A DNA stretch of 64,000 nucleotides from an uncultured Acidobacteriia bacterium (GTDB taxonomy: Bacteria; Acidobacteriota; Terriglobia; Bryobacterales; Bryobacteraceae), in assembly GCA_903851195.1 (NCBI GenBank), contig CAINNJ010000049.1, positions 216,855 through 280,854 of the forward strand, given 5' to 3'. Made by a program: the position numbers and the translations under genes. The notes under the pieces were generated by a model. The model was given only the letters and a program-made list of their open reading frames with translations, was not told the DNA's origin and searched no databases. Every line of letters starts with the position of its first letter. Position 1 is the first letter of the stretch. This document shows positions 37,143-46,104 of the stretch, one piece after another.

Positions 37143-38180
37143 CTACTTTAACCAGCGCTCGAACCATTCGATCGCCGTATTCTGCGCCTCCGCCGTCACC
37201 GCATGCCCCGTCTTCGGCTCGATCACCGTCCGGAAATGGTCTGGCGCTCCCGCGTAAGCCTTCTTCGCCGCGTCGAAACAAAGCTGCAGCCCCGGCCCCG
37301 GCGTCCGCGCGTCGATCTCCCCGTTAATCGTCAGCAGCGGCCGCGGCGCAATCAGCGGCAGCATCGCCGGACCATCGAAATCCGAATACACTCCCGGCGC
37401 CACTTTGTCGTAGAAATGCCGCAGAAACTCCGCCCCGGCCGTCTCCACGCCTTCCTGCTTCGCCGCGCTGTCGAGCGCCGTCTTGAACGTCCCCGCGCGC
37501 GACTGCCACGAATCGTTATCGAGCGCCCACCGGAAACTCTGCACCCCGATGCACGGCACCGTCACGCGAATCCGCGGATCCACCGCCGCCGCCAGATACG
37601 CCTCCATCCCGCCCTTGGAGAACCCGATCAGCCCGATCCTCGACGCATCCGCGCCCGGCAGCGTCTCCACGTAATCGATCAGCCGCATCACATCCCAAAC
37701 CGTGTCGTAAAGGAACGGATGCTCCTTGCCCGTCTGGAAGGTCCGCAGCATCGCCGCCTGATAGTCCGCCGACCCCGTGCCCTGCGCGCTGCGCTCGCCG
37801 TGATAACGCCCGTCGATCGCGATGGCGACGAACCCCTTGCCCGCCAACCGCCGCAACAGCGGAACCTGCCCCTGCTTATTGCCGCCCGTGCCGTGCAGCA
37901 CCACAATGACCGGCAGTTTCGTGCCGCCCGCCGATACCGGTCGGAACAGCAGCCCCGGCACCCGCTGCGCGCCATCGGCGGCATATGTGAAATGAAACTG
38001 CGCCACACCGTCCGCCTCGCCCATGGCGCTCATCTCGGGGGCCAGCGGCACTCGCGGCCGGTCGATCATCTTCAGGAAAGCGGCGCGCGGCGATTGCGCG
38101 TCGCCCCCAGCCATCGGAATACTCATCGGAAATAAACTGGCCGCTGCCGCGATGGCGAAAACCCCGGGATTCATGCGCAT
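37143..38180 (-). CDS. Exported dienelactone-hydrolase-like / acyl esterase
   Basis: About 345 residues from the ATG at 38180 (or 38174), which begins a signal peptide (MRMNPGVFAIAAAASLFPMS). Core motifs of an alpha/beta hydrolase: VIVVLHGTGGNKQG, the nucleophile elbow GFSKGGMEA, an acidic residue in NGEIDARTPG and the His in EPKTGHAVTAE. Family members act on acylated sugars or peptides; the substrate here is unknown. Upstream lies the DinB gene, downstream the receiver-like gene, all on one strand with small gaps. Confidence 0.82.
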   Translation of the reverse strand: MRMNPGVFAIAAAASLFPMSIPMAGGDAQSPRAAFLKMIDRPRVPLAPEMSAMGEADGVAQFHFTYAADGAQRVPGLLFRPVSAGGTKLPVIVVLHGTGGNKQGQVPLLRRLAGKGFVAIAIDGRYHGERSAQGTGSADYQAAMLRTFQTGKEHPFLYDTVWDVMRLIDYVETLPGADASRIGLIGFSKGGMEAYLAAAVDPRIRVTVPCIGVQSFRWALDNDSWQSRAGTFKTALDSAAKQEGVETAGAEFLRHFYDKVAPGVYSDFDGPAMLPLIAPRPLLTINGEIDARTPGPGLQLCFDAAKKAYAGAPDHFRTVIEPKTGHAVTAEAQNTAIEWFERWLK

Positions 38181-38202
38181 GCTTGCCAAACAGCTTACTA
38201 CC

Positions 38203-38793
38203 TTATCCGCGCAACGTCTGTTCGAGTAATTCCCGGACCTGCCGTGCCTGCCACAAATGCCGCCGCTCATGCGCCGCGATGATCATGAGCCCCGTTCCCG
38301 CCCGCACCCGCAGCAACGGCAATAGCGGATTCCGGAACTTCACCCGATTAAAATCCATCTCCCCGGCATCGGCCAGCAATTTCCGGATCTGATCGTGATT
38401 CCGCAAATACCCGGCCACCACTTCGTCCTTGTCCAGTCTCTCCGCCGGAACAATCGCTTTGGGCGCCGCGATCTTCGCCTTCACCGGCGGCTCCAGCCGG
38501 CTCCGAAACAGTCTCCCCGGCGCGCTCGCCCCAATCGGCCCTCTGCGTCGCGGCCCGGACCCTCGGGCGCCATCCACCGCCGGCTGCAGAGCCCCCAGAT
38601 ACGACGTGCCCGACAGCGCCAGATGCTGCACGCACTGCAGTATGCTCCACGCCCGGCCATGATCCGGCCGCCAGTTCAGTTGTTCCCCGGTCAGGTCCGC
38701 GGTCAGGTCCCTCATCGCCGCTTCGTTGGATTCGAATTGGCGCCCCAACCCGGACAGATCGGCGTTCTCTTCCTCTGCTTGTGGTTGACGCAT
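38203..38793 (-). CDS. DinB-superfamily protein
   Basis: 196 residues from the ATG at 38793, which has GAGAGGA just upstream. The four-helix DinB bundle is suggested by SILQCVQHLALSGTSYL (first metal His), and AAHERRHLWQARQVRELL (second and third His). DinB-like proteins are metal-dependent thiol-transferases or of unknown role, frequent in soil bacteria. The region between residues 75 and 120 is proline/arginine-rich, an insertion typical of this branch. Confidence 0.78.
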   Translation of the reverse strand: MRQPQAEEENADLSGLGRQFESNEAAMRDLTADLTGEQLNWRPDHGRAWSILQCVQHLALSGTSYLGALQPAVDGARGSGPRRRGPIGASAPGRLFRSRLEPPVKAKIAAPKAIVPAERLDKDEVVAGYLRNHDQIRKLLADAGEMDFNRVKFRNPLLPLLRVRAGTGLMIIAAHERRHLWQARQVRELLEQTLRG

Positions 38794-38827
38794 ATTCCTC
38801 TCGGAATTGTACTGTCCCCCCAGCGCG

Positions 38828-39601
38828 TTATTTCCGCCGGTGCGCCAGCCCCAAAGCAAACAACCCCGCGCCCGCCAAAACAAACGCCGACGGCTCCGGT
38901 GCATCCCCCACCGCGCTTGTCGCCGCCGTTTCCCACGTGCCGCCCCCGCTCAGGTACGCAAGAAACTCCTGCTTGCCGATCCCCCGCGTGTTCCCCGCCG
39001 CGTTCACATCCGTCAGAATCGCCCACTGGCTGTAATCGGGCGTTGCGTAGCCGGTCGCCACCCGCTCAAAACTGGCCTCCGCCGCCGCGATCCATGCCAG
39101 ATAACTCATGTCCTGCCCCGTCGCAGTGGCAGTCAGATGCGGCGTCTCGTCCTTCCCGTTCGTCATCACCCACGCCGCTTCCTGAATCGCATCCTGGTTC
39201 CCCGTCGACTGCCCCGGCAGCAGAGTCTGCGTGAAAAGCCACGCCAGTTGCCGGTACAGGCTCGAACCCGTCGCGTACATTGGGTTCGGATTCTCCGCGC
39301 CATATCGCGTGCTCGTAAAGTCCAGCGAACTGACCGGCGTCGCATTGACTGCCCAGCCCGCGTAGTACGCAGCGTCGTCCGCGTAATCCTCGCAAAACAG
39401 CAGCACCGCCCGGTTCCCCTCAATCCCGTTCACGTTGTCCCCCACCCAGCCGGCATAAGGACTAATGTCCACATCCATGCCCTGGAATACCTCATGATTC
39501 GGATTGAGCGGCCGGTAGTCCACAAAGACGTTCGTGCTGTCCGCCTGCAAAGCGGACGCGCCCAAAACGATCAGCGCGAAACTAAGGAGGGGAATTTTCA
39601 A
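38828..39601 (-). CDS. PEP-CTERM exported protein
   Basis: 257 residues from a TTG start; the next stop upstream (a TAA) leaves no ATG or GTG choice. A signal peptide (MKIPLLSFALIVLGASALQA) and a C-terminal sorting signal APEPSAFVLAGAGLFALG followed by HRRK identify an exosortase substrate. The middle part (GWVGDNVNGIEGNRAVLLFC, YADDAAYYAGWAVN) is of unknown fold. A hairpin AACTCG-AAGA-CGAGTT on the coding strand overlaps the start codon. The exosortase is not in this window. Confidence 0.85.
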   Translation of the reverse strand: MKIPLLSFALIVLGASALQADSTNVFVDYRPLNPNHEVFQGMDVDISPYAGWVGDNVNGIEGNRAVLLFCEDYADDAAYYAGWAVNATPVSSLDFTSTRYGAENPNPMYATGSSLYRQLAWLFTQTLLPGQSTGNQDAIQEAAWVMTNGKDETPHLTATATGQDMSYLAWIAAAEASFERVATGYATPDYSQWAILTDVNAAGNTRGIGKQEFLAYLSGGGTWETAATSAVGDAPEPSAFVLAGAGLFALGLAHRRK

Positions 39602-39676
39602 CTCGTCTTCGAGTTTAGAAGTATGTATCGGGCGTTACAAGATCGATCAGCACAGTACTACGTCCATACCGTATAA

Positions 39677-39687
39677 GTACCAGTACC
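39677..39687 (-). promoter_or_regulatory. Shared GGTACTGGTAC element, copy 1
   Basis: On the coding strand the 11-mer GGTACTGGTAC lies about 75 bases before the TTG of the PEP-CTERM gene. An identical 11-mer in the same orientation lies upstream of the second PEP-CTERM gene at 42989-42999. The half-site pattern GGTAC-TG-GTAC suggests a binding site. With only two occurrences the assignment is tentative. Confidence 0.4.
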
Positions 39688-39705
39688 GTTTGCCCCAAAA
39701 ACACG

Positions 39706-39736
39706 AAAGGGGGACGGATAATCCGCCCCCCTTTTT
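39706..39736 (-). terminator. Stem-loop after the large Ig-like protein gene
   Basis: GGGGG-(A)-CGGA-TAA-TCCG-CCCCC forms a strong stem; on the minus strand it is followed by TTTCGTGTTTTTGG. It begins about 40 bases after the stop at 39775. A second hairpin, GCTGCC-AGGC-GGCAGC, lies nearer to the stop at 39752-39767. The U-tract is interrupted, so termination may be inefficient. Confidence 0.6.
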
Positions 39737-39774
39737 GCCATCCGCACTCCCGCTGCCAGGCGGCAGCGTCCGCC

Positions 39775-42069
39775 TTAGTGATCGTGTTCAGATTCCGACT
39801 CGTGGTCCGAACCCGACCCCTTCACGCTGCAGCCATGCTCGCTCTCACCGGCCGAGTTGAAATCGTCCAGCGAATTCGCGAAGTTCACCATCTCCTTGCC
39901 CATCACCGAGCCGGAGTTCACTTTGTACGGCAGCGAGCCGGAGTAAAGCCCCAGCAGAGCGTCCGCCCGGCTCAGGTTCTCACCCGCCTTCGAAGGATCC
40001 CGGCCATTCAGCACGTTCAGTTTCGCGCCAATCAGTTCGTGAGCGAGGTTGATGCTCTGATCGTCCCCCACCGCCGATCCCAGAAGATTGATCAGGTCCG
40101 CCAGCTTGTACGTCTGCTTTCCGATGGTCAGCGAAGTCTTCGGCCACGAACTCACGTGCGCCTTCCAGTAGCTCCACGTCTCCCCGCAGGTGTTCGAAGG
40201 AGCCGGCGGATAGGTAATCGCGATCGTGCAGGCCTGTGTGGCCGTCGCTTTCGAACCGGAGTCAGTGACCTTCACCGTGAAGGTGGCCGTCCGCGCCTCG
40301 TCGGTCGTTCCGGAGATCAGCCCCGTTCCCGCATTGAGCCGGAAACCGTCCGGCAATTCACCCGAGATCGAATAGGTGAGCATGCCCGTGCCGCCCGAAG
40401 CGACAATCGAGGAGGAGTAGGGCGAACCGGCCTGCACGCTGGCGGAGGGACAGACCAGCGTCAGTTTGGTCGCCGGCGCGGCGATCGTAATCGAAGCAGT
40501 CACCGTGGCGCTCGTGCCCGCCTGTCCGTTGTCCACCACTTTCGCCGTGAAGGTAAACGTGCCCGCCACCGTCGGCGTGCCAATCAGGGTGCCGGTCGTC
40601 GGATTCAGCGACACACCGTTCGGCAGGCTGCCCGCGGTGATCGAGTACGTGTACGGACCCACGCCCGTCGTCACCAGGCTGGAACTATAGCCCGTCCCCA
40701 CCTGCCCTGTCGCGGTCGGCTTCGAAATCGTCACCGGCGTCGAGGGGGCGCCCGAAGCGGTGCAGCCCGGCTGCAGCAGTCCGTCGGCGTTGAAGTCGTC
40801 CAGAGAAGCTGCCACGCTGGTCATATCCGAGCCAACGCCACAGGAACTAGCCACGTTGTACGGCAGTTTCCCGCTGAACTGCTTCAGCAGTGCGTCGGCC
40901 GCATCCAGCTTCCCGTTCGCCGTAGCAATGTTGGTTCCGTTGGCGACATTCAGCCGCGCCGCGATCAGTTCATGCGCCAGGTTGATGCTCGCATCGCCCT
41001 TCACCGCCAGGCCCAGCAGATTCTGCAGTTCCGCGGAGGTATAGGTCTGGCCTCCCAGCACCATGCTCGACAGCTTCCACGCGCTCACATGAGTCTTCCA
41101 GTAGCCCCATGAAAGACCGCAGGTGTTGGTAGCGGGGGGAGCCGAGATCGTCATCGAACAGGTCTGCACCGAACTGTTGCCCGCCTTGTCCTTCCGCGTC
41201 ACCGTGTAGTTGAACGTGCCGCTCGCCATCGGAATGCCGGAAAGCAGCCCGCCGTCGGTCAGAGTAATTCCGTTCGGTAAGCCGGTCGCGGAATAGTGAT
41301 AAGGCCCCCCCGCGCCGCCCGAACTCGTCAGCGTCACCGGCGTGATCGCCTGGCCCTGCGTTCCCGTCACCTGCACACAGGTCGACGTGATCGTGAGCGA
41401 GGGCACCGTCACCTCGAAGATCATATTCTGCAGCATGAAGCCGGCCGAACCGGCGTCCGGCGCCAGTACGTCGTCAACGGCCACGAAAATCGCCATCACC
41501 CCGCCGGCGTCCGGCACGTAGGCCGGATTCGCCATCGCCGCATTCGCCAGCGCAACCGCCGTCGGCGTGGCCGGATTCAGCAGATCCACCATCCCCGTCG
41601 TCACCAGCCAGATCGCGCTCTGTACATCCCGGATCGTCCCCGTCTTGTGGTTCAGGATCTAGTTCACCATGTTCACATTCCCCACCAGCGGCGCGAAACC
41701 CGCCGGGAACGTGGGCGAATACGTCGAGTACAGCGAGCCCGGAGTTCCCGCGTAATTCGGCGTGTTCATGATCGGCGAATTCCACCACGCGCCGCACCAG
41801 GCCGTGTAGTTTCCGTTCGTCACCGTGTACCCGGGATCCACGCCGCTCAGCGACAGCGAGATAAAGCCCTGACTGGTCGGCTCGGCCACACTCGCATCCA
41901 TTACGGGAGTAGCGGTATACGCGTACGCCGTCTGGGGCACGGTCACCGCGTTGACGCAGGTCGGGCACTGCGCGAATGCCGCGGACGGCGCCAGCATCGA
42001 AATCGCGGCCGATGCAATTACAGATGCCGCGAACAGAGACAACTTCGGGAAGAACATAGTTTTCGTCAT
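39775..42069 (-). pseudogene. Secreted Ig-like repeat protein split by an in-frame amber codon
   Basis: One reading frame runs from ATG 42069 to 39775, interrupted only by TAG at 41659-41661. The first 136 residues have a signal peptide (ending PSAAFAQ) and the start of a domain ending VGNVNMVN. After the TAG the frame continues ILNHKTGTIRDVQSAIWLV, which reads as the same domain. Then come three He_PIG-like Ig domains (for example YSITAGSLPNGVSLNPTTGT) and two copies of a CG-x3-W-x-YWK-x-HVS module at about residues 295 and 640. The tail is acidic and His-rich. If TAG is a Tyr codon mutated, the intact protein has ~764 residues. The later fragment alone lacks a signal peptide. Confidence 0.75.
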
Positions 42070-42184
42070 GTGTGGTTTCAGCAGGCTGCGGACAGTAAAC
42101 GTTTCGGTTCAGACAGAGGCAAGCGCACGGGGGGGACAATGCCCACGCCGTACGGGTTGCCGGAATAAGCCGGATACTAAATTT

Positions 42185-42213
42185 CGGGTAAGGCCGGGTA
42201 AGACCCGGGTAAG
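42185..42213. repeat. Three short tandem repeats directly after a stop codon
   Basis: CGGGTAAG occurs at 42185-42192, 42195-42202 and 42206-42213, i.e. spaced 10 and 11 bases. On the coding strand they read CTTACCCG three times and begin immediately after the TAG of the PEP-CTERM gene at 42215. No hairpin is obvious. Their position at a gene end matches the other stop-codon repeats in this window. Confidence 0.8.
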
Positions 42214-42214
42214 A

Positions 42215-42865
42215 CTATGACTCTCTGCGCCGCAACCGGTAAACACCGAGCGCCGCAAAACCGCCCAGGAACAGCAGCATCGAAGAGGGCTCCGGCAGGC
42301 TCGTCAGGGTGGAAATCGTAACGTTGGACGCGAGGCCCTTGTTGCCTTCGGCGCCGGTCGTTGCGTTCAGCTGAACCGCAAACAGGCGCAGCGTCAGGGT
42401 GTCGGAAACCCCCACGGCAATGTTGGTCGAGTAAGTCACCAGCCAGCCCAGAGTGGTGCCAACGGGCAGCGCGCCGGCGCCCTTCAGCAGCGCGGGGGTC
42501 GTGTTGGTGTCGTAATTGTTGGACGAAGTCACATGCGTGTTCGCCGTGATATACGTTTGCCCCGCCGCGGCTCCACTTGCCTCGTACCCCGGCCCCCCGC
42601 TGCTGCCCAGGCTCACCACGGCCCACGAACTCGAAGGGGAGCGGTTCGCCGTCGCGGAGGTCTCTCCCAGACTGTCGCTCTTCAGTCCAATGGCGTAAAC
42701 GCCGCAATCCGTGAGCCCCGCCGAACACCCGGTAAAGGTGGACGATGTGACCGCCGCCCGAATCTGCGCCTCGGTAATCAGCACGCTCAACTGATTTGCC
42801 CTGGCCGGAGCCACCGAACAAACCAGAGCTGCAATCGTCAGGGTAATGGCGGATTCGAGTCTCAT
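42215..42865 (-). CDS. PEP-CTERM exported protein
   Basis: 216 residues with a signal peptide (MRLESAITLTIAALVCSVAP, then ARA) and the sorting signal LPEPSSMLLFLGGFAALGVY followed by RLRRRES. The passenger is Ser/Thr-rich (SSTFTGCSAGLTDCGVYAIG) with two cysteines that could form a disulfide, and has no recognised domain. It would be cut and anchored by an exosortase. The gene upstream on the same strand is the SAM hydrolase, separated by about 140 bases that include the GGTACTGGTAC element. Confidence 0.85.
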   Translation of the reverse strand: MRLESAITLTIAALVCSVAPARANQLSVLITEAQIRAAVTSSTFTGCSAGLTDCGVYAIGLKSDSLGETSATANRSPSSSWAVVSLGSSGGPGYEASGAAAGQTYITANTHVTSSNNYDTNTTPALLKGAGALPVGTTLGWLVTYSTNIAVGVSDTLTLRLFAVQLNATTGAEGNKGLASNVTISTLTSLPEPSSMLLFLGGFAALGVYRLRRRES

Positions 42866-42988
42866 TCTTAAGTCTTTAGCTTCCTTGTCGCCAAAATAAC
42901 GTGATATACATTACTCCTGCGACGCTCCGATAGTAGCACCGCAAACAACCACAAGTCATTGAAAACAGGCTACTACTCAGACTGTTCG

Positions 42989-42999
42989 GTACCAGTACC
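42989..42999 (-). promoter_or_regulatory. Shared GGTACTGGTAC element, copy 2
   Basis: Identical to the element at 39677-39687 and in the same orientation; lies about 125 bases before the ATG of the second PEP-CTERM gene and just after the stop of the SAM hydrolase gene. Tentative. Confidence 0.4.
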
Positions 43000-43003
43000 A
43001 CTT

Positions 43004-43795
43004 CTATCCGATCGTGAGCCGAACCCCGTCTCCCACCGAAATACCCGTATCTTTTGTTGCACTTCCGGCGCGCAGCGAGATCTCCAGGTAATCGCCGCTC
43101 CCGCGCAAAAGAAACAACTCTCCCTCCTCTGCGGCGGCATAGTTCTGTGCGTACCTGTCGATCTGGTACTGCCCCGCTTTGAGCACGAACTTCCCTGCCC
43201 CGATCTCCGGAACGCTCTTCCAGTCCAGATTGGTCACGATATTCCCGAATCGGTCCACATGCAGCACCGTTCCGACCCACTCCCGCTCCGACACCCGCAG
43301 CGGACGCGTGGCCGGCAACTGCACCATCTCCCCCGCCCAGGGCCCGAACTCCGCCACCGCAACCCCGTTCGCCACATGTCCCGCCACGGGCGCGAAGATA
43401 TCCCGCCCGTGAAACGTGCTGCTCACCGGATGCCGGAAATACCGCGTCTCCGTCAGTTGCCTTACCGCCGTACTCCCGACTCCGTCCAGCGCCAGACTGA
43501 AAACGCCGTTGTCCGGTCCAACAAACCGATGCCCACCGGCCTCCACCAGCACCGCCCGCCGGCTCGACCCCACCCCCGGATCCACCACCACCACATGAAT
43601 GCTCCCCGCCGGAAAATACTTCCACGCCTGCGCCAGCAGATACGCGCCTTCCGCGATCTGAAACGGCTGTACCTCATGCGTGATATCGACCAACTCCGCT
43701 CCGGGGCAGATCGAAAGGATGACACCTTTCATCGCCGCTACGTAATGATCGGCGGAACCGAAGTCGGTCAATAGGGTAATGAGAGGGCGTTTCAT
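43004..43795 (-). CDS. SAM hydroxide adenosyltransferase (DUF62/SAM hydrolase)
   Basis: 263 residues from ATG 43795; upstream sequence in frame belongs to the antisense of the cysteine desulfurase. Family motifs: LITLLTDFGSADHYVAAMKG, VDITHEV, VVVVDPGVGSSRRA, FVGPDNGVFSLAL and FHGRDIFAPVAGHVA. The family includes chlorinase/fluorinase enzymes, but most members hydrolyse S-adenosylmethionine to adenosine and methionine using water, with the Asp-Arg-His triad. Nothing nearby points to halogenation. It diverges from the cysteine desulfurase with 35 bases between starts. Confidence 0.9.
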   Translation of the reverse strand: MKRPLITLLTDFGSADHYVAAMKGVILSICPGAELVDITHEVQPFQIAEGAYLLAQAWKYFPAGSIHVVVVDPGVGSSRRAVLVEAGGHRFVGPDNGVFSLALDGVGSTAVRQLTETRYFRHPVSSTFHGRDIFAPVAGHVANGVAVAEFGPWAGEMVQLPATRPLRVSEREWVGTVLHVDRFGNIVTNLDWKSVPEIGAGKFVLKAGQYQIDRYAQNYAAAEEGELFLLRGSGDYLEISLRAGSATKDTGISVGDGVRLTIG

Positions 43796-43830
43796 CGGGG
43801 AACAGGCCGGAAAAGCTAAACTGGTAGGCA

Positions 43831-45000
43831 GTGCGGCACTTTTACTTCGACCATAACGCGACAACACCCGTCGCGCCGGAGGTGCTGCGCGCCCTCACGG
43901 ACTCTCTGGCCGAAGTCTGCGGCAATGCGTCCAGTATCCATCATTATGGGCAGGCCGCCAAACAGCGTCTGGAGAGCGCGCGGCGCGCCCTCGCGTCCCG
44001 CCTCGGCTGCGATCCCCGCGAACTCGTCTTCACCAGCGGCGGCACCGAATCCGACAACCTCGCTCTCTTCGGCATCGCCCGCCGCGCGCCGGGCTCCCCC
44101 ATTATCACCAGTTCCATCGAACACCCCGCCGTCCTGAACGCCTGCGCCCAGCTCGAACGCGAAGGCCACCCCGTCACCTACCTCCCCGTCGGCGCCGCCG
44201 GCCAGGTCGATCCAGACGACGTCCGCCACGCCCTCCGCCCCGGCACCTGCCTCATCTCCGTCATGCACGCCAACAACGAAACCGGCGTCCTGCAGCCCGT
44301 CGCCGAAATCGCCGCCCTCGCGCGCGCCGCCGGCGTCCCCTTCCATACCGACGCCGTGCAAACCGCCGGCCGCGTCCCCGTGAACATTCCCGATCTCGGC
44401 GTCGACCTGCTCTCCGTCAGCGCCCACAAATTCAGCGCTCCCAAAGGCATCGGCGCGCTCTATGTCCGCAAGGGCGTCCAGCTCCAGCCGCTGCTCTTCG
44501 GCGGCCGCCACGAACGCGAACGCCGCGCCGGCACCGAGAATGTCCCCGGTGCCGCCGCCCTCGGTGCCGCCGCGGCCCTCAATCAAAACTGGCTCGACCT
44601 CGCCCCCCTTCGCGACCGCCTCGAATCCGGCATCCTCCACCGCGTCCCGTCCGCCCACGTCAACGGCGACCCGCGCCATCGCCTCCCCAACACCGCCAAC
44701 ATCCGTTTCGACGGCATCGAAGGCGAGGCCATGGTCATCGCCCTCGACCTCCGCGGTTACGCCGTCTCCAGCGGTTCCGCCTGCTCCAGCGGAGCCGTCG
44801 AGCCCTCCCACGTCCTGCTCGCCATGGGCCTCAGCCCCGCCGCCGCCCGCTCCAGCGTCCGCTTCTCCCTCGGCCCCGACAACACCGCCGAACAGGTCGA
44901 GGGCCTGCTCGAAGCCGTCGTCGAAAGCGTCGCCCACCTCCGCCGTATCTCCGCCGATTGGGGCAACAAAAGCCCCGCAAGAGGAACCGTTCATGTCTGA
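43831..45000 (+). CDS. Cysteine desulfurase (NifS/IscS family)
   Basis: 389 residues from a GTG. Fold-type I PLP enzyme: N-terminal [10 protein letters not shown], the substrate segment [13 protein letters not shown], the PLP Lys in [12 protein letters not shown], and the active-site Cys loop [21 protein letters not shown]. It removes sulfur from cysteine to feed iron-sulfur clusters and thio-modified tRNA. It overlaps mnmA by eight bases, and MnmA needs exactly this kind of persulfide donor, so a dedicated pairing is likely. Confidence 0.93.
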   Translation: MRHFYFDHNATTPVAPEVLRALTDSLAEVCGNASSIHHYGQAAKQRLESARRALASRLGCDPRELVFTSGGTESDNLALFGIARRAPGSPIITSSIEHPAVLNACAQLEREGHPVTYLPVGAAGQVDPDDVRHALRPGTCLISVMHANNETGVLQPVAEIAALARAAGVPFHTDAVQTAGRVPVNIPDLGVDLLSVSAHKFSAPKGIGALYVRKGVQLQPLLFGGRHERERRAGTENVPGAAALGAAAALNQNWLDLAPLRDRLESGILHRVPSAHVNGDPRHRLPNTANIRFDGIEGEAMVIALDLRGYAVSSGSACSSGAVEPSHVLLAMGLSPAAARSSVRFSLGPDNTAEQVEGLLEAVVESVAHLRRISADWGNKSPARGTVHV

Positions 45001-46102
45001 TCTCATCGCCGTCGCCATGTCCGGCGGAGTCGATAGCTCCACCGTCGCCGCGCTCCTCAAGCGCGACGGCTACAACATCGCGGGCCTGACCATGCAGCTC
45101 TGGAACCAGCGCCGCCTCCCCGAACTCACCGAGGGTGTCGACGAATCCGCCACCGGCCGCTGCTGCTCGCTTGACGACGTCTACGACGCCCGCCGCGTCG
45201 CCGAACACGTCGGCATCCCCTACTACGTCGTCAACCTCGAGCGCCAGTTCGAAGAGTCCGTCGTCGCCCCCTTCGTGGAGGACTACCTCGCCGGCCGCAC
45301 CCCCGTCCCCTGCACGCGCTGCAACACGTTCATCAAATTCGACCAGTTCCTCACCCTGGCCGATTCCGTTGGCGCCAAATCCATCGCCACCGGCCACTAC
45401 GCCCGCGTCACCCGCCATCCCGAAACCGGCCGCTGGGAAATGCGCACCGCCCGCGACTTCTCCAAGGACCAGACGTACTTCCTCTGGGGCCTCACCCAGG
45501 ACCAGCTCGCCCGCACCCTCTTCCCGCTCGGCGACATGGTGAAGTCCGAAGTCCGCGACCTCGCCGTCGCCTTCAACCTGCCCGTCGCCAACAAAAGCGA
45601 AAGTTACGAGATCTGCTTCGTTCCCAACGGCGACTACGCCGCCTTCATGGACGCCTGGCTCTCCGAAAAGGGCATGAGCCGTGAAGCCGTCGAAGGCGCC
45701 ATCGTCAATCAGGAAGGCCGCGAACTCGGCCGCCACGCGGGCTCGCATCACTACACCGTCGGCCAGCGCAAGGGCCTCGGCATCGCCGCCCCCGAACCGC
45801 TCTACGTCATCTCCACCGACCCGAAGTCCCAGACCGTCACCGTCGGCTCCAACGACTCCCTGCTGCGCTCCACCCTGATCGCCCGCGACATCAACTGGCT
45901 CTCCTGGCCCGGCCTGCCAGCCCCCGCGCGCGCGAACGTGCGCATCCGCAACCGCCACCTGCCCGCCGCCGCCACCCTGACGCCGCTTGACAACGGCCGC
46001 GTCGAAGTCCGTTTTGACGAGCCCCAACGCGCCGTCACCCCCGGCCAGGGAGCCGTCTTCTACTCGGGCGACCTCGTCGCCGGCGGCGGCTGGATCGAAT
46101 AA
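44993..46102 (+). CDS. mnmA: tRNA-specific 2-thiouridylase MnmA
   Basis: 369 residues from the ATG at 44993; the frame is open far upstream but that is inside the desulfurase gene. The P-loop-like [17 protein letters not shown], the two catalytic cysteines in [11 protein letters not shown] and [12 protein letters not shown], and [13 protein letters not shown] are all present. It thiolates uridine 34 of Lys, Glu and Gln tRNAs. Its gene overlaps the sulfur donor gene and is followed by lpxL after two bases. Confidence 0.94.
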   Translation: MSDLIAVAMSGGVDSSTVAALLKRDGYNIAGLTMQLWNQRRLPELTEGVDESATGRCCSLDDVYDARRVAEHVGIPYYVVNLERQFEESVVAPFVEDYLAGRTPVPCTRCNTFIKFDQFLTLADSVGAKSIATGHYARVTRHPETGRWEMRTARDFSKDQTYFLWGLTQDQLARTLFPLGDMVKSEVRDLAVAFNLPVANKSESYEICFVPNGDYAAFMDAWLSEKGMSREAVEGAIVNQEGRELGRHAGSHHYTVGQRKGLGIAAPEPLYVISTDPKSQTVTVGSNDSLLRSTLIARDINWLSWPGLPAPARANVRIRNRHLPAAATLTPLDNGRVEVRFDEPQRAVTPGQGAVFYSGDLVAGGGWIE

Positions 46103-46104
46103 TC

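Noticed and set aside
43004..43795. Possible fluorinase/chlorinase
   Set aside because: The family includes halogenases, but the sequence fits the far more common SAM hydroxide adenosyltransferase and no halometabolite genes are nearby.
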